Part shown: in pieces, positions 23,310-49,800 of the stretch | How the letters are laid out: each line of letters begins with the position of its first letter | Position numbering within the stretch: the first letter of the stretch is position 1 | Origin: Ianthella basta | Taxonomy: Eukaryota; Porifera; Demospongiae; Verongiida; Ianthellidae | Reading direction: 5' to 3' | Length of the DNA: 64,000 bases | Assembly: GCA_964019415.1 (NCBI GenBank) | Contig: OZ025888.1 | Coordinates: 1,951,045-2,015,044, forward strand | Notes under the pieces: model-generated | What the model was told of the DNA's origin: nothing | Seen by the model: only the letters and a program-made list of their open reading frames with translations | The model's database searches: none | Program-made: the position numbers and the translations under genes

Positions 23310-26071
23310 GGGGGCAAGGCCCCACGCACCATCTTGTCCTGAAGCCTGCCTATGTTACATATTCTTTGTACACTAGTGTATGTACGTATGAGCCACTCAC
23401 CTCTTGAGAGAAGTACTTGTCAATGATGCTGAGTGCCATCTGGTAGACCTCATCATTCTCGTGCTGCTGCAGCGCTTCGATCTTGTCAAGACCTAAAGGA
23501 TAATATATGGGTTTAACGAAGCAGTTACACTCAAGGAAGCAATGACATCAGCTTGTCTAGGTCTCAAAGTAAGCCTTCATCCTTACAGATTTGGCCAACC
23601 CACAATTGCACTATCCCTTAGTCAGGCATGGAGCTTATTCAAAAGTTTGGTGATGTAGCCACTTCAAATGGATCATTGCGTACATGTATGGGAGAGGGAA
23701 GGGCAGGGGAGGCCAGCAACATCTGTAGTTCATGAAACCTTGCAGAGCACATCCTCACTGAAACCCCAACAACATGATCCGCAATGTGAACCTAGATGTT
23801 TTCTTCCATAAAAGGTGATATGTATAGATTTGGCAAAAAGGCAAGCTCAGCATGTGCTCTGAAATTCATCTGTGCCGTGGGTCGAAGGGCTAGTGAAAGT
23901 GCTAAGAAATTGACATCAAGGCTCACCTGTGTATGCTTATGCACATACACACATATGTACATACCTCCTGTGCATATGCAAAGTACTGTAACACACAACC
24001 ACAAACAGATCAAGCTGCAGTACATAGGTAGGTAATCTGTACGTACCTCCTGCCTCTTCCACCAAAAGACACACTTGGTCCTGATGGCCCAGCTTAGCCG
24101 CAGCCTGCAGTCAACACATGTACACACACCAATAGAAGTGACTTGCACTACACTGTCGTGAATACCCCCATATAGTGCGAGTTTGAGCATGTTACTACCG
24201 TGCTTACCGACAGAATGTTGCTAATGCCATCAAGAAGAACCATGATTATCTGCAGAATGAGTGCACACACACACACACACACACAGTAGCTCATCATGGA
24301 ACAACAAACAAAGATAACCAGTTTACTGGCAGCCCCTCAAGTTGGGGTCAGGTACCATCTAACTGCGGGAAGACGAATGATTTCAGCTATACCCTATAAG
24401 TGAAAATCTCCCTACTGCCATTCACAACACAACCAAGTGTCTCTGTGGAGAGTATGTGTACATTGGTACGTACCTTCATGTCCTTGACAGACAGCATGTC
24501 ACAGAGGGGTTTCAGGGCACCAGCATCAACCAAGTGGACAATCTATGTAGGGATGGTTCACCAGAGAGACCATTAATGAACAGTACACACCACTTGATAT
24601 GCAATGGGCAGCGGAGTCTCCAGTGCACACTCTCAGCAATTGGCCAACTTATTGACCAATGCTGTACACTTGGGTTATCAAGTGCACGTGCATATTGCTC
24701 TTGATGGAGTAGGAAATTTTTGGCTATTGCTGATCAATTTGTATTTACAGTACACAAGCATACAGTAAATGTGGTCAACCTTTACAGGGCTACACTAGTG
24801 CATGAAACACTAAGAATAGAGGCAAATACTAGTGTTTGACTGCACTGCACAAGGTACGTAAGTGCACCATAATGAAGACAACTGAGACTGGAGGGAATGT
24901 ATGCTCATACGTACGTACTTGTGCTCTGAAGAAAGCAGTTTGAATCCGGGGCTAGCAAAACTGACAGAAGTATGCCCATTTAGTTGTACCTTGTGCACAC
25001 ACACATGCACACGCACACACACACCTGTTGCACTGTGCCTCCAGCTGTGAGGTTAGTGATGGCCCAGGCTGCCTCCTTTTGGGCACGGTATTCACCCTAT
25101 GCGGATGGCATGGAGTGAAAGGTGAATTAAGTTTCAACAACTCTGCAACCGTACAGATAACAATGGTACAGTACAGTAGATGTGTAAACACTAATGTACA
25201 CTGTCTAGCTTGATTTGAGTCTGTTACAAGAGCTGCAATTCTATTCTACTCCCACGAACACATACTGTACACACATGTGCGTACAGTGACACACACACAC
25301 ACACACACACATACCTTTGCCAGAATGTTAATGAGTGGTGGGATGAGTCCTGCCTCTATGGTTGCCTGTAAAACAGAACATCCTCCATTACAGCATTACT
25401 GGTAATCACATTTGTTATAATAAGGTAAGGCCAAAACATCACGGTGCACCCCATAAAAGGTTAGCCATTTGGTATTTTGTACACGTTCTGTCATGATGTC
25501 AGGGAGTACATGTATAAGAGTAGGAAGGGAGCTGTGTGTGTGGGGGGGGGGGGGGGAGGGATTGTCTTGGTGGCTGACCTGAATCTGCTGTGGCTGTCCT
25601 GCAGTGATATTGGACACAGTCCATGCAGCTTCCTGCAAGTTAGGTACATAAGATAATGCACACTATGTACACAGACACACACACACACGTATGTGTAAAC
25701 ATACACACACAACACTGCACACACCTTTTGCATGTTGGGTTTAGGGTGAGTGAGGAGAGGGAGAATAGGGGGAAGCACGTTCTGGTCCAGCACATACTGT
25801 GTCTGCTGGTCTGTCCCAGTGACAATGTTGCCCAAGGTTCTCAGAGCTGGGGTCTGCAAAAGAAGCACGCTTAATGTCACATTTACCAATACACATCATG
25901 GATCTACAACAACACATGCCACATTGGTGGTGTGCTGTGTGAACCATACGTATGTACACTGCCAAAACATGTAGGTATATGTGTATTGTTTGAAACACAT
26001 TCTACTGGCAAACAGTGAAATGGGGCTAACAAGTTGAGTTGTGTTGATGTCTATGGCTGTGTACGTGTGTC

Positions 26072-26156
<85 letters not shown>

Positions 26157-29100
26157 CTGAGTGCACTGTTTGCATGAACGAGTGTTAGCTTATTAGTATG
26201 TGCCTTTACATCTATCACAGCACTTAGCAGCCAGCCTGACCTGAATGGGCAGGTGCCCACTACCCAGCAGGTTGACAAGTTTGGGGACAATGCCATGTTG
26301 GATGACAGCTGCAATGCGGTCATTTGGACCATCAGTAACATAAGATAGGGCCCAGCAGGCATCACTGACAACCTGCAGGAACACAAGGATGGAGCATGGA
26401 GTGACAGATGGTCTCCAGCAGTACAAGTCCCAAGATACGTACATACAATATACATAAGAAATAATTCTACTGTATAGTGTAAGGAAGAAGCAATAGAAGC
26501 TGGTTATCAATGTGCAAGACTATGTCCATTTAGGGTCATGTACTGTACAGTTGTATCTTTACTATGGCAGACCACCACCAAGAAGTGTTGGAAATTTCAA
26601 CTAATGAAGGTGTGTCCTGAAGGTGACCCTCTTGCTAACCTCTTTGTCACTGTTGTGGATAAGCTGTGATAATGCAGGAAGAACCTGGAGAGGGTAGCAG
26701 AGAGAACACAACATACACAGAGTATACAAACTATACCACGTGACATTATTGCTATGTTATGTATAGGCAGGTCAAGTTCAGGAAGTGGAAGACAGGAAGT
26801 ACGCTAAAGTTAGGAGTGAATGCTTATCACAGAGTTGGCTGTTATGTTGTAACGTCAGTGCTGGCCGTCACACGATCACTCATGGGTAGCACTGTAGTTG
26901 TGTAGTGCTGTGCTCTGCTGTTCACACCTGTAGGACAGCCTCCAATGGAGGAGGGGGGCTCTTATTTCTGCAGAGGTTGGAGAGGGTCCAGGTGACATTC
27001 CTCAGGAAGCCCACCTAATGGAAGAGGAAGCAGTCTGAGACAGGCGTCATGCACTCACCACTTGTCAACAGCTGCAAACATGAACTACGTAAACACGGCA
27101 CATGTGGGACTAGGAGTGAGCGTGTGTATGGCCAATATTTAGGGCCAATTCCTGATTGACCAAAATACAAGTGTCTCCTTGGGCACTTACAATACTTGGA
27201 AGAGATCGTCAAACAATCTAACCATACTCTAACTAGTTTCAATCGGTTTCATCCAAAACATGTGTAGTAAAAGTAAAATACATAGCCAAGTAGCAGTGAG
27301 ACCCAGCCCACTACCATAGAGTAGGCATGGCCCTGAAATCATACAAGACTAGCGGAAAGCCCACCAATGGCAGGCTTACCTGCTACAGTGAGTTGTACGC
27401 CACTCACAGCAGTGAGTAGAGCACCTACACGTACACGTACTAGAGTAGGATGCAATAGAAAGTAGTCGCCAATAGAGAGCTGAGAATTTGAACATTGGAT
27501 GACAACAAATCAAATCATCCAACAGGCTGAATAGACAGATCAATATTTAAAAATGGCATTTGGTCACGAATGAAAATCAGAAGCAAGATGAAACGTCCCC
27601 ACAACAGCAAGTTGTGCAATTTTAGCAAAGGGTTGATACTTTCAAGTCTGTTTATTGTAATCATAGAGCATGTGGTGGTGTTTAGCGTTGTAGTAGCCTG
27701 AATCACAAACAAAAACCAAACTTTAATGCATGTACATGCATAGATTAGAAATACATTTCGCAAAATACGTAGTTCATACAGACAAACATACACATGCATT
27801 CACAGAACAAAAAATGTCCACCAGAAAAAATAGCTGCAAGTACACACACTGTAGCACTGTAGGTACACACAGTATGAGTGCACATAGGTACGTATCTAAT
27901 CACACACAGTATGCTAGCAGGACAAACAGTGCGATGAACTGTATCGCTGCTCACTGGCAGTTCAGAGCGGGTGAGTTGGATTAGGCTTGGGATGATCCCC
28001 GCCTGGATGACCATGTCCCTCAGCTGGGGGCCATCGCCTGAGAGAAGTTGAAAGAAACAGGTGAAAGACATTACATGCACAAATATGTACATGTGCATAG
28101 ATTACATAAGTAACAAAACAGGACAGAAATTGTACACAAGAGATCAAACAAGATGTTAACAACACATCACTATCCACTCAATGGGCTAGAGAGCCTACAG
28201 TACTGCACACGCTGAACATGTGCACTGACATCACTGCACACAACTGCAACTGCACCAGTGAGTGCTGTCACACAATGCATGTAGTGCTATTGATTGTTCA
28301 CCGGCAATGTTTCCCAGTGCCCAAACGGCTTGGTCCACTGTGCGTGGCTTCTTGGATGACAAGAGATGCAGTAAGTGTGGAACAGCACCTGGATGGACCA
28401 GACCAGGACAAACATGCCTCATTGCTAAACACACGTACTGTAGACATACCAAAGGTCAGTATTAAGTGACAGGTTTGCAGAGGTCACATTACGTCTACAA
28501 GACAGCTGACCTGACTGCACAACAGTGTGGGTCTGCTCGCTAGTTCCAGATGCAATGTTGGTGAGAGCCCAAGCAGCCTCAAACTGGAGTTGTTCACTGC
28601 AGGGGAGGGTACGAGGGAAGAGGGCGTGATTTGATTTGCAGAAAATGAGAGAATGAGAATTGCATTGATCAAATAATAAAAACTTATGATGTCAGAGAAA
28701 GATTACTTCTCTAAATATGTACAAGCTCTAACAACAGGTCATGTTGTCCTAGGAACAACCAATGTCCATTACATTTACCCACCTGGCATCCATAGAGAGG
28801 AATGCAACCAGCTTAGGGACAATCCCTGACCTGATGACATCATTGACAAGTGGTTCCTTCTCTCTGGACAGCAGTCGTCTGCACATAGCCACCAAGGGAA
28901 GAAGATGAGTGAGTCTCATGAACATACGCATGCTGCCTATGGTCAAGAGCGAGTCATTTCCTTTCACAAGATGGGAGGCGTACCACAGTCAACCAAATAC
29001 ACCTCACAAGGTACAATTTCTCAGCTTTAACAAAGTTTTAGGACTACAAGGTGAGGCAAAGGGTGTAACAGTGTGGCAGTTGGTTTGTGCACACACTGAT

Positions 29101-29763
29101 GTACAGCATAGAGGCTTGTATCAGAGGAATAATGTGTTGGTACTGTCACTTTTCTGGTAACGTACATACATACATACATACATGCGTACATCGTAAGCAT
29201 GCAGATCTCAACACAGATTGAAATTTGAAAAGATGTTCTTTAGTAGCAAGTTGACACTTGTTGCTTAGACAAGCACTGTACCTTGCTGACTGCACTCCTC
29301 TCAGCTGTAGCACAGGGTCACTGCTATTGATGTTCTGCAGACAGACAGACAACACTGTTAATGAGATGCTTTGCTTGTAGCTGCTCAAACGTCACTGTAA
29401 CATCATCACTGAAGTGACAGGTAATGATGAACACCCTTGATGACAGCACATACCATGGCGATAGTTGGCAGGTCGGTGTCGAGAGGCTGTGTGCTCTGAA
29501 AACACAACAAAGAGTAAAATGTGATGTGAGACACACTTTCACAGCTACACTTCACACAACACTCAAAGAACATCACAAATGAATAGAAAAGTAACACAGA
29601 AACAATCAGTGTGCGTGTGTGTATGTATGCGCGTGAGTGTTATGTGTGTTTGTATGTTGTATGTGTGCGCATGTGTATGTGTACATGTGCACATGCATGT
29701 GTGTATGTTTGTGCATGGAATGAGCTAGCTTGCAAAAGTTAGCATTGTAAAATCATGTGTGTG

Positions 29764-29812
<49 letters not shown>

Positions 29813-30167
29813 TGCAGTGGATGCTCACGGCCTTCTGGTTAGCTTCGACCAGTGGCTGAGGCTCCACAGGCTCAATGTTTCTGCGCTTCAACAAATGGTC
29901 GTCTTTCTTTGCCTGCAAATGTACAGTCACATGTAATAAAGCCATAGGCTACATGTGCAACCCTCAGACTCTACCGCAAGAGTCTCTTTACCTTTCTTAG
30001 CTCCACTGTAACATCGTTTCTCCTCCTGCGCATATCCTAATGAACACACAGAGGTGATGATTACACACCGGACAGTATGTGTATGGCGCGTCTTGTGCAC
30101 TCACTTCACTATCGCGTCCCTTCAGCTTGTAGTTCTTCAGACGTGCGTTCTCCTTGTCCAGAGGCAT
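22864..30167 (-). CDS. Importin subunit alpha (karyopherin alpha)
   Basis: Twenty-one exons: 30167-30105, 30036-29992, 29912-29829, 29495-29454, 29334-29282, 28878-28783, 28596-28511, 28388-28302, 28037-27955, 27014-26928, 26684-26640, 26372-26241, 25853-25725, 25632-25579, 25365-25315, 25096-25025, 24542-24474, 24249-24208, 24104-24047, 23492-23401, 22962-22864. Phases agree throughout, giving 522 aa, the usual family size. The N-terminal importin-beta-binding region has MRRRR and [15 protein letters not shown]. Armadillo repeats follow with the NLS-binding Trp/Asn ladder: [67 protein letters not shown]. The acidic C-terminus ends GGFNF, like the KPNA2 (alpha-1) class. It carries cargo with classical nuclear localisation signals into the nucleus together with importin-beta. 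A 5' UTR intron (donor near 30290) is likely. Confidence 0.94.
23273..23314. repeat. (GT)n followed by a poly-G run
   Basis: A short GT repeat runs directly into about 22 consecutive G residues, in an importin-alpha intron. A G run of this length could form a quadruplex on the plus strand. Its length may be affected by sequencing error. Confidence 0.8.
26078..26154. repeat. (GT)n microsatellite
   Basis: An uninterrupted GT tract of about 77 bp in an importin-alpha intron. Confidence 0.95.
29755..29811. repeat. (GT)n microsatellite
   Basis: A GT tract with one T interruption, close to the donor side of importin-alpha exon 3. Confidence 0.9.
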
Positions 30168-30512
30168 GATTCCTTTTCTTGTTGGCAAATGAGCACAGCT
30201 AGAGTTGGACAGAAGAGTCGCTGTCACCAATCACACAGCTTAATCTGCTAATAGAAACTAGTACACACCGCGCGCAGTTAAGGACTTACAAGATATTTGA
30301 GCAGACTGAGAGTTCTCGTTTTGCAAGCACGCGCTTCGCGAACAGCCGCTTTCGTATATAGCCCGCGAGAAATTCAAACGGCGCTAGTTTGTGAGTGGCT
30401 GTGACGTCACTTCCTAGCGAGCATGCTCAGTTTTGCAGAAAACGGCGAAGAAGCGACAATAAACTCGGCGGAAAATGGGTGTGGCTAGTGCAGTTAGTGG
30501 GCGTTGACCAGT
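30168..30512. promoter_or_regulatory. Head-to-head promoter with CRE and ETS-like sites
   Basis: 345 bp separate the divergent start codons of importin-alpha (minus) and the espin-like gene (plus). The region is CpG-rich (CCGCGCGCAG, GCGCTTCGCGAAC, GCCCGCGAGAA) and carries a full palindromic CRE, TGACGTCA, at 30402-30409. This overlaps an ETS-like CACTTCCT at 30408-30415. No TATA box is near either gene. This is the usual make-up of a CpG-rich bidirectional housekeeping promoter. Confidence 0.65.
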
Positions 30513-38913
<8,401 letters not shown>

Positions 38914-39175
38914 AAGCAGCTGCAAGACCCTCTTTGCACATACATGCATTCCTACATCACTTTAATACACTGTAGCTAGTTGTACTTCCATACAGAGCAC
39001 TTCACGTGCATGCTCGCTTGATGTAGTATATAATTATAATTTTATATGAATCATACTGTGTAGCTGCATGCATGATTTTGTGTACGTACATTAAATGTAC
39101 CGCGCGTGTTTTATTGTAGAGCAGTATTATACAACGAGTACTGCACTGATTGGTTGCCATAGCGACGTGGTGAAA

Positions 39176-44169
<4,994 letters not shown>

Positions 44170-44329
44170 TCTCGCATGCAGTGACTTCCGGAGTGTGCTC
44201 AGCTGTATTCCCATCCCTTTTCATACTGTGCTGTTCTGTGTTGCAGTTGCTAGCAGCATGGTGCTGCCTTTAGTCAGTATTACTTGTCTTGGACAGACTA
44301 CTGCATCCCACCACATGTTACAGTTGACA

Positions 44330-44560
44330 TTACAGGGCTTGCTTTATCGACAAACAGACCATGAATAGGGAATAATACAGCATATTAATGACATCATCCT
44401 GGCTGGGTTGAATCATCCTCGACAATGATTCTCGCTGGCTTTTCCATGTTGGACACCTCAAGAGCCAATGTGCAACATCTTCAATTTCACTGGTCCGGGA
44501 GTTACACTCTTTGCAAGTCCTCTCTTCCTGTTTCACTCCCCGCCATCTTCCCATCTCTGC
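44330..44560 (-). pseudogene. LINE ORF2 C-terminal zinc-finger fragment
   Basis: The minus-strand frame reads CKECNSRTSEIEDVAHWLLRC with CPTWKSQRE after it: the Cys-x2-Cys ... ED-x2-H-x3-x-CP pattern at the C-terminus of many non-LTR reverse transcriptases. It is truncated at the 5' side and stands alone. Confidence 0.6.
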
Positions 44561-45074
44561 CTAAAATTGTTTCATACAATGAATGAAATAGGATAATATT
44601 ATCTTTAAAAGGACACAGTATTAAATTTATGTCATGCTATCAGTTAGCTAATAATTAAATACAAAATATATAATTATTCATTAATATGAAATTACTTATG
44701 CATTCAAGTCATTACAATTTGCAAAACATGCAGCTGGAATAAAGCAACATAGGTCAGAAACACTGTTACATGCATGCACTAATGTATGCACATTGCATGC
44801 AATATATACTATCATTCTGATATTCAAGTAATTGTTATCTCATGCATAATTTTATGCACACATTTGTTGGAATCATTACTGGTCCAGAAACTCTTCTGCA
44901 TGCTGTGAATTTTCTTAGCAGCTTCTTCCTATTAATTCTCTGCCCCCTCATCTTTCCGACATATCAGCACTGAGATGTCCTTATAATTGCAGCTGCAAAA
45001 AGTGGTATTGCAACCAAGGCTGCAAGCTGTACATACGTATCTGCTGTGTATATAGAAGCCCGTTTGTTTTTGGT

Positions 45075-45515
45075 GTGGGCACCCGCCACCCAAGAGTGTC
45101 TTTGTTGTGGAAGCTGGGAGATGTACCAGTGGTTTGGCTAGCCAAGCTCAGATGTGTTGTATTTTGGTTCAAGGTCCTCACCAGCCCAATGTATGACAAG
45201 AGGTTGCTCACCAGCCCAATGTATGACAAGAGGTTGCTGAGGAGGATGGCAACAGAGTCAGTACAACATGGCAAGGGCTCATGGGTGAGGAAGATGGCCA
45301 GCTGCTGCCGGGATTTTGACTGGGAGAATGTGGGGCAACCGCAGATGCAGAATCTGTCAGAGACAGAACTAAGAGGGATGCTGGAGAGTGTAGCGCAAAG
45401 AAAGGTAAAAGGAGAAGTGGAGAAAGGAATTGGAGAGGAGACCGAAGTTGTCGATCAACTATGTAGACCATCATCATGGAATGGGGGGAAGAGTCGTAAT
45501 GTGCTGGAATAAAGA
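45075..45515 (+). pseudogene. LINE-like post-RT fragment, opposite orientation
   Basis: The plus-strand frame includes LLWKLGDVPVVWLAKLRC and WFKVLTSPMYDKRL, resembling the region after the reverse transcriptase domain in non-LTR elements. A 30-bp segment (CTCACCAGCCCAATGTATGA plus ten bases) is duplicated in tandem at 45178-45237. It faces the LINE fragment at 44330-44560. Confidence 0.4.
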
Positions 45516-46740
45516 TGAAGAGCGAGAAGAGACTGATGCATAATATTATGCTTAAGTTGGGAGGAGGCACTGCACCCCTTAAGCAAAACACTTATATATA
45601 ATTATACATGCATACAGGATAATCTACATGTGCAAGCATGGTCCCTATAGAACAGCATGCATACATGCAACAGTGTTGCCTCACTGAAGGGCCACGTAGA
45701 TCTACTTCACAGCATTAGCATTTTATGGTTATTGTGGGTGGCTGCATGCACTGGATTCGGCTGCCAATGTAGAAATACTATAATGGATATTATAATAATT
45801 GTAGCATGTAATTACAGCGAAATCTTGCTACAGCTTCACTAGAGAATCCATACACTAGACTGCAAGGTTATTCTAGGAAAACACTAACCAGCTGCATGCT
45901 GCAGGAAAACTATTCCTTATGAGCAGGTACATGTGACTTTATTAGCTTCCTATCAATTTACATAGAGTCATTTGCAGATTCCCACTGGAATGTAATATTT
46001 TCAGGTGTACCCAGCCATAGCTAAGCACTAACTATATGACTATTATACTAGTCGCAACATCAGAATCGTCCATTTGCCAAAATAAGCATTATGTAAGCTA
46101 TAATACTGTACATGCATGTAATTCATAGCTCCCATTTGACGCGACCATATTGAATCATCCTTCAGCTGCTATTTCTTTTTCTCAGCTGACAGTTATACCC
46201 CGTCATACAACAGAAACTGTTCTGAAGCGAACCGAATGCTGCACACAGATTTTTGTATACTATACGTACATTGCTCACCATAAGAATGGCAAAATGAGTG
46301 GGGTGATCACAACCACAGTCCACTTTCCCAGCAGTCTCTCTGAGAACCCGGCAGTTGCAGCTGTCTCAGGCACCAAAAACATCTACAGTACAGCAGACAA
46401 CATGAAAGGTGAACACGAAAATGTAAATAGAAATGCTGTATAAAGTACCAAGTTATACAGTCAGTGTATAGCACAAGTTAATCACGAGCAGCGGCAGGAG
46501 GATTGACCCCTCCCCCCCCCCCCAGGGGAGGATCCAGGGGTGTTTCCAAGGTTTCCAGAAACTGGTCAGATCACCTCTGGCTAGTATTTGCAGGTATCAG
46601 TCTTATAATGTCTATGCTTCCTTATAGCTATACCTTTATGCGTTGAAAACCAGTCATAAAAGTTTCTCGATCCGCCCTAGCCCCCCCCCCCCCCCCCACA
46701 CACACACTCTGAAGCTCGAGCACATGCAACCCCAAAGTGG
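45516..46740. other. Intergenic before the ROS1-like gene
   Basis: AT-rich sequence. It has two poly-C runs (about 46506-46523 and 46680-46697). An open segment at 46293-46410, followed by a GTGAAC donor-like site, encodes MSGVITTTVHFPSSLSENPA and a little more. I cannot tie it to a gene; it could be an unassigned exon or chance. Confidence 0.35.
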
Positions 46741-46869
46741 GCGTAGTTTATGCATTTCCCCTATTTATATGGTACGAAGCAGCCGTGCTTCGTATAATAC
46801 ACATGTCTGTGAACGAGGGAGACGTTGATTTATACGGTGCTTTGTGTGCGTTCGCTTCTCAACAGGAGA
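46741..46869 (+). promoter_or_regulatory. Upstream region of the ROS1-like gene
   Basis: Contains an AT-rich CTATTTATATGG near 46761 that could act as a TATA box. An 8-bp inverted repeat, TACGAAGC (46773-46780) and GCTTCGTA (46787-46794), follows it, then the start codon at 46870. Confidence 0.35.
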
Positions 46870-49800
46870 ATGGCGCCAAATAGTCAGAAGAACGCGGCGG
46901 TGAGCCGTATCTTTCTAATGCTCGTTCTTTGGAGTTCAAGCAACACGCTGAGAGCAGTGGACGGCAGGTTTCTCGAGGTGAGATGCATGCAAGCATGCAT
47001 TAGCGGGTGAAGCCTTGTTATATTGTGTAACTAGTTGTAAGCTAACTCAGGAGCCTCGCGAAGTGAGCTATACCCCCTAAGTGAATAGCTAGTGGTAACG
47101 AGCAGAGATGTGTGAGATGTCATGGAATCTTGCTGAACACAGATTGAGCCCGTAGAGTCAATTGCTGTAGACTTCAACTACAGGGGTCGAGGACTAACTG
47201 ATATGGCGGCAATTATTTAAATTGGCTTGGATCGCAGTACTTTCTGCTGAATCATGTTTGTAGTTGTGTACAAGGGCTCACTGGCTTGCCCCCGATAGAG
47301 GGCCATTGGGCGCCGCTAAACCGGGCCGCTCCATATCCAACCGCGCTTCGTGGAAGTGCGCACTGCATGCTGTGTGTTGTCGGCCCGGAAGTGTAAGGAG
47401 ACCCGTGTGCATGCGCGTTGTCCCCTGACGGCGGCAGCTGTGCCATTGGGAAGTGTAGCGGCGATAACGGTCCCCCCGGTGTCATGAAGATATGGGGACC
47501 CAGTAGATTTGGGGCCCCCGTTCCCTTATCTACGTAGAATAGGTGACCCCTGCGTTGAATTAGGGACCCCCTATGCCGGTCGTCCGAAAGGCATGTTAAT
47601 TGCATTTAGCTAGAAAGAGTGCGATTCGTCGACGGATGAGTAAAGGAGGGGTAGTAGGGAACGTCGTACGTCGCATACCGACTCGCTTGAGATAAAAAAG
47701 ACTGGCTAACTATAGGAATGATCAAAATTATAGGCGCGCTTCGAGATGAAAATGCGAGACTGAAGTGCTATTAAAGGTAGCTCGGGATTGGAAGGAACTG
47801 TTTGAAAGCAATCATAGAAGTACAAGACGAGGGAAATTAACGTACGACCAAGTATATTCATATTTTTTTAGTGCACCATGCCCTTAATAGGGCACTAGGA
47901 CCACTGCACAGTCCCATGTAGCACTGATTACAAAAATGACATAAGCACCAGACGAATCGTAAACTGCTATATCAAATACAAGTAAATTACTCATCAGTTG
48001 GAAACAATCTCGAATCTACGATTTGTCTCTAATCACCTCCTCACATATCGGACAATCGTACGAACAGTTGCCACCTTCCTTGCTGTTCGCAGTTTGCCGA
48101 GAGAAGGGTGCACAATCTTCGTTCGCGCGCCTTTCCTACCCGCCGCCATCTTGTCCTAAGCTTCATATGTACGAGCACAACACCGCACTTGTTGGCAGTA
48201 TGTAAAGTTTTTGTAATATGCAGTCAACAATGGGTCAGCTATAGACATATATAACTGCCACAGTGTTTGGTGAGTTACTACTGACCTGGCAAACAGGAGG
48301 ACTCAGGAGCTCAAGAACCAAAGTCTGAGTGAGTGCCATCTTTTTGTGAAGACATCCATTAAGGTGATGCTATAAGCATTTGTGACATGCACTAGTACTG
48401 ACCAATGAGCACGCCACCAGGTTCTGTAGGAGGTTCCTCATTCTACGAGGGCTTTTTCACATGAAAATTGGACCCCCGTGATATATGTTCCCCCTGGTCC
48501 AAATATTTCAAAATATTTGGACCACTACAACACAGTTTACAGTTTCTATAGTTGTTATATAAACTCCACTACATTGCACCATAGATATTATATACTACGC
48601 GTGATTGCACACATAAAAATGGCGGGCGGGCGAAATAGCTGGTCACACTCTGAGTGAGATTGAGATGGAGCAGAAAGAAGAACCTGTTACCAAAGGAGAC
48701 ATGATACTGGAGCTCGCTATTGAGTACGCACTGAGTAATGGCTACCTCCTACCTCCTCAGGCTCGATCATAACATAGCTCTATCTGCGCGGTCTAAGTTA
48801 GCTCAGGAAAGTTTAATTACTGTGCATGCACAGTCTGTTTTTGAGTCACTGAAAAGCCTTCTACACAATTGTTGTATGAAGTAGGAAAGGGAAGTTGATC
48901 ACTGAACCATGTCCACATTACATTAGCACTTCCTAAAACAACATGTTCATGCATGTTTTGATGACTCTATATAGCTAGTCCATCATGTTTCCACACAGCT
49001 ATTGTGAGGGAAGTCTTTCAGTATACAAATTTTTTGAAATATTTGGACTGGGAGAAACCGTTTCAGGGTGGTCCAAATTTTTCATGACAGGATGCTTTAA
49101 GTCTGGTGACCTCAGTTTCAGACAGGCATGCACCTAACTCTCACAGCAGTTAGATCTATGCCTTCTTTAAGAAATACCCTACTTTCGTCACAATTCGTTT
49201 GATATCCACTGAATGAGACCATGACGAGCCGAGTATACTCATGTACTCACGTAGAAATATTCTCTGCGTGTGAAAAAATGGGATAGGTGCAGCTAGCTGT
49301 TTCCCTGTGAATACAGAAAGTATTGAATTCCGACCAAGACCGAAGTGTAGCGCTGTTGATGCTTGCTTGGTATACTTACAACAAGGTAGTGACATTTACA
49401 TTTCGCAAAGAACGAGCGATGTATCTGAGCGTCATGGAATGTTATCAGAAATGGAATACTTTAATTAGAAATGGGATAGAGAGTTTAGTGCATTCAGTTT
49501 AGGACGAAGACGTACTCAATTCTCACAGGAGGTAGCTCTATGGCTCCTCTACAAATTATCCTACTTTCATCGAAGACCGTTGAATATTCACTGCATGTGA
49601 CTTGGATAAGCCTAGCAAACACGATGAAATTAGAATGGGATACCTCTTTCTTGGCGAACACTCAGGCAATTCACTTCCAACTCACGTCTAGAGGTGGCCC
49701 TCCTGAAGGCTACTCGGCATACTCACAACAGAGTGGGTGCATTTCCATTTTGAGAAGAATGAGCAGGTAAACTGCATGCAAACCTTCAAATGCGACCATG

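Noticed and set aside
47252-47605. 117-codon minus-strand frame in ROS1 intron 1
   Set aside because: It falls in a GC-rich repeat-like block (runs of GGGACCCC), has biased composition and no recognisable motif.
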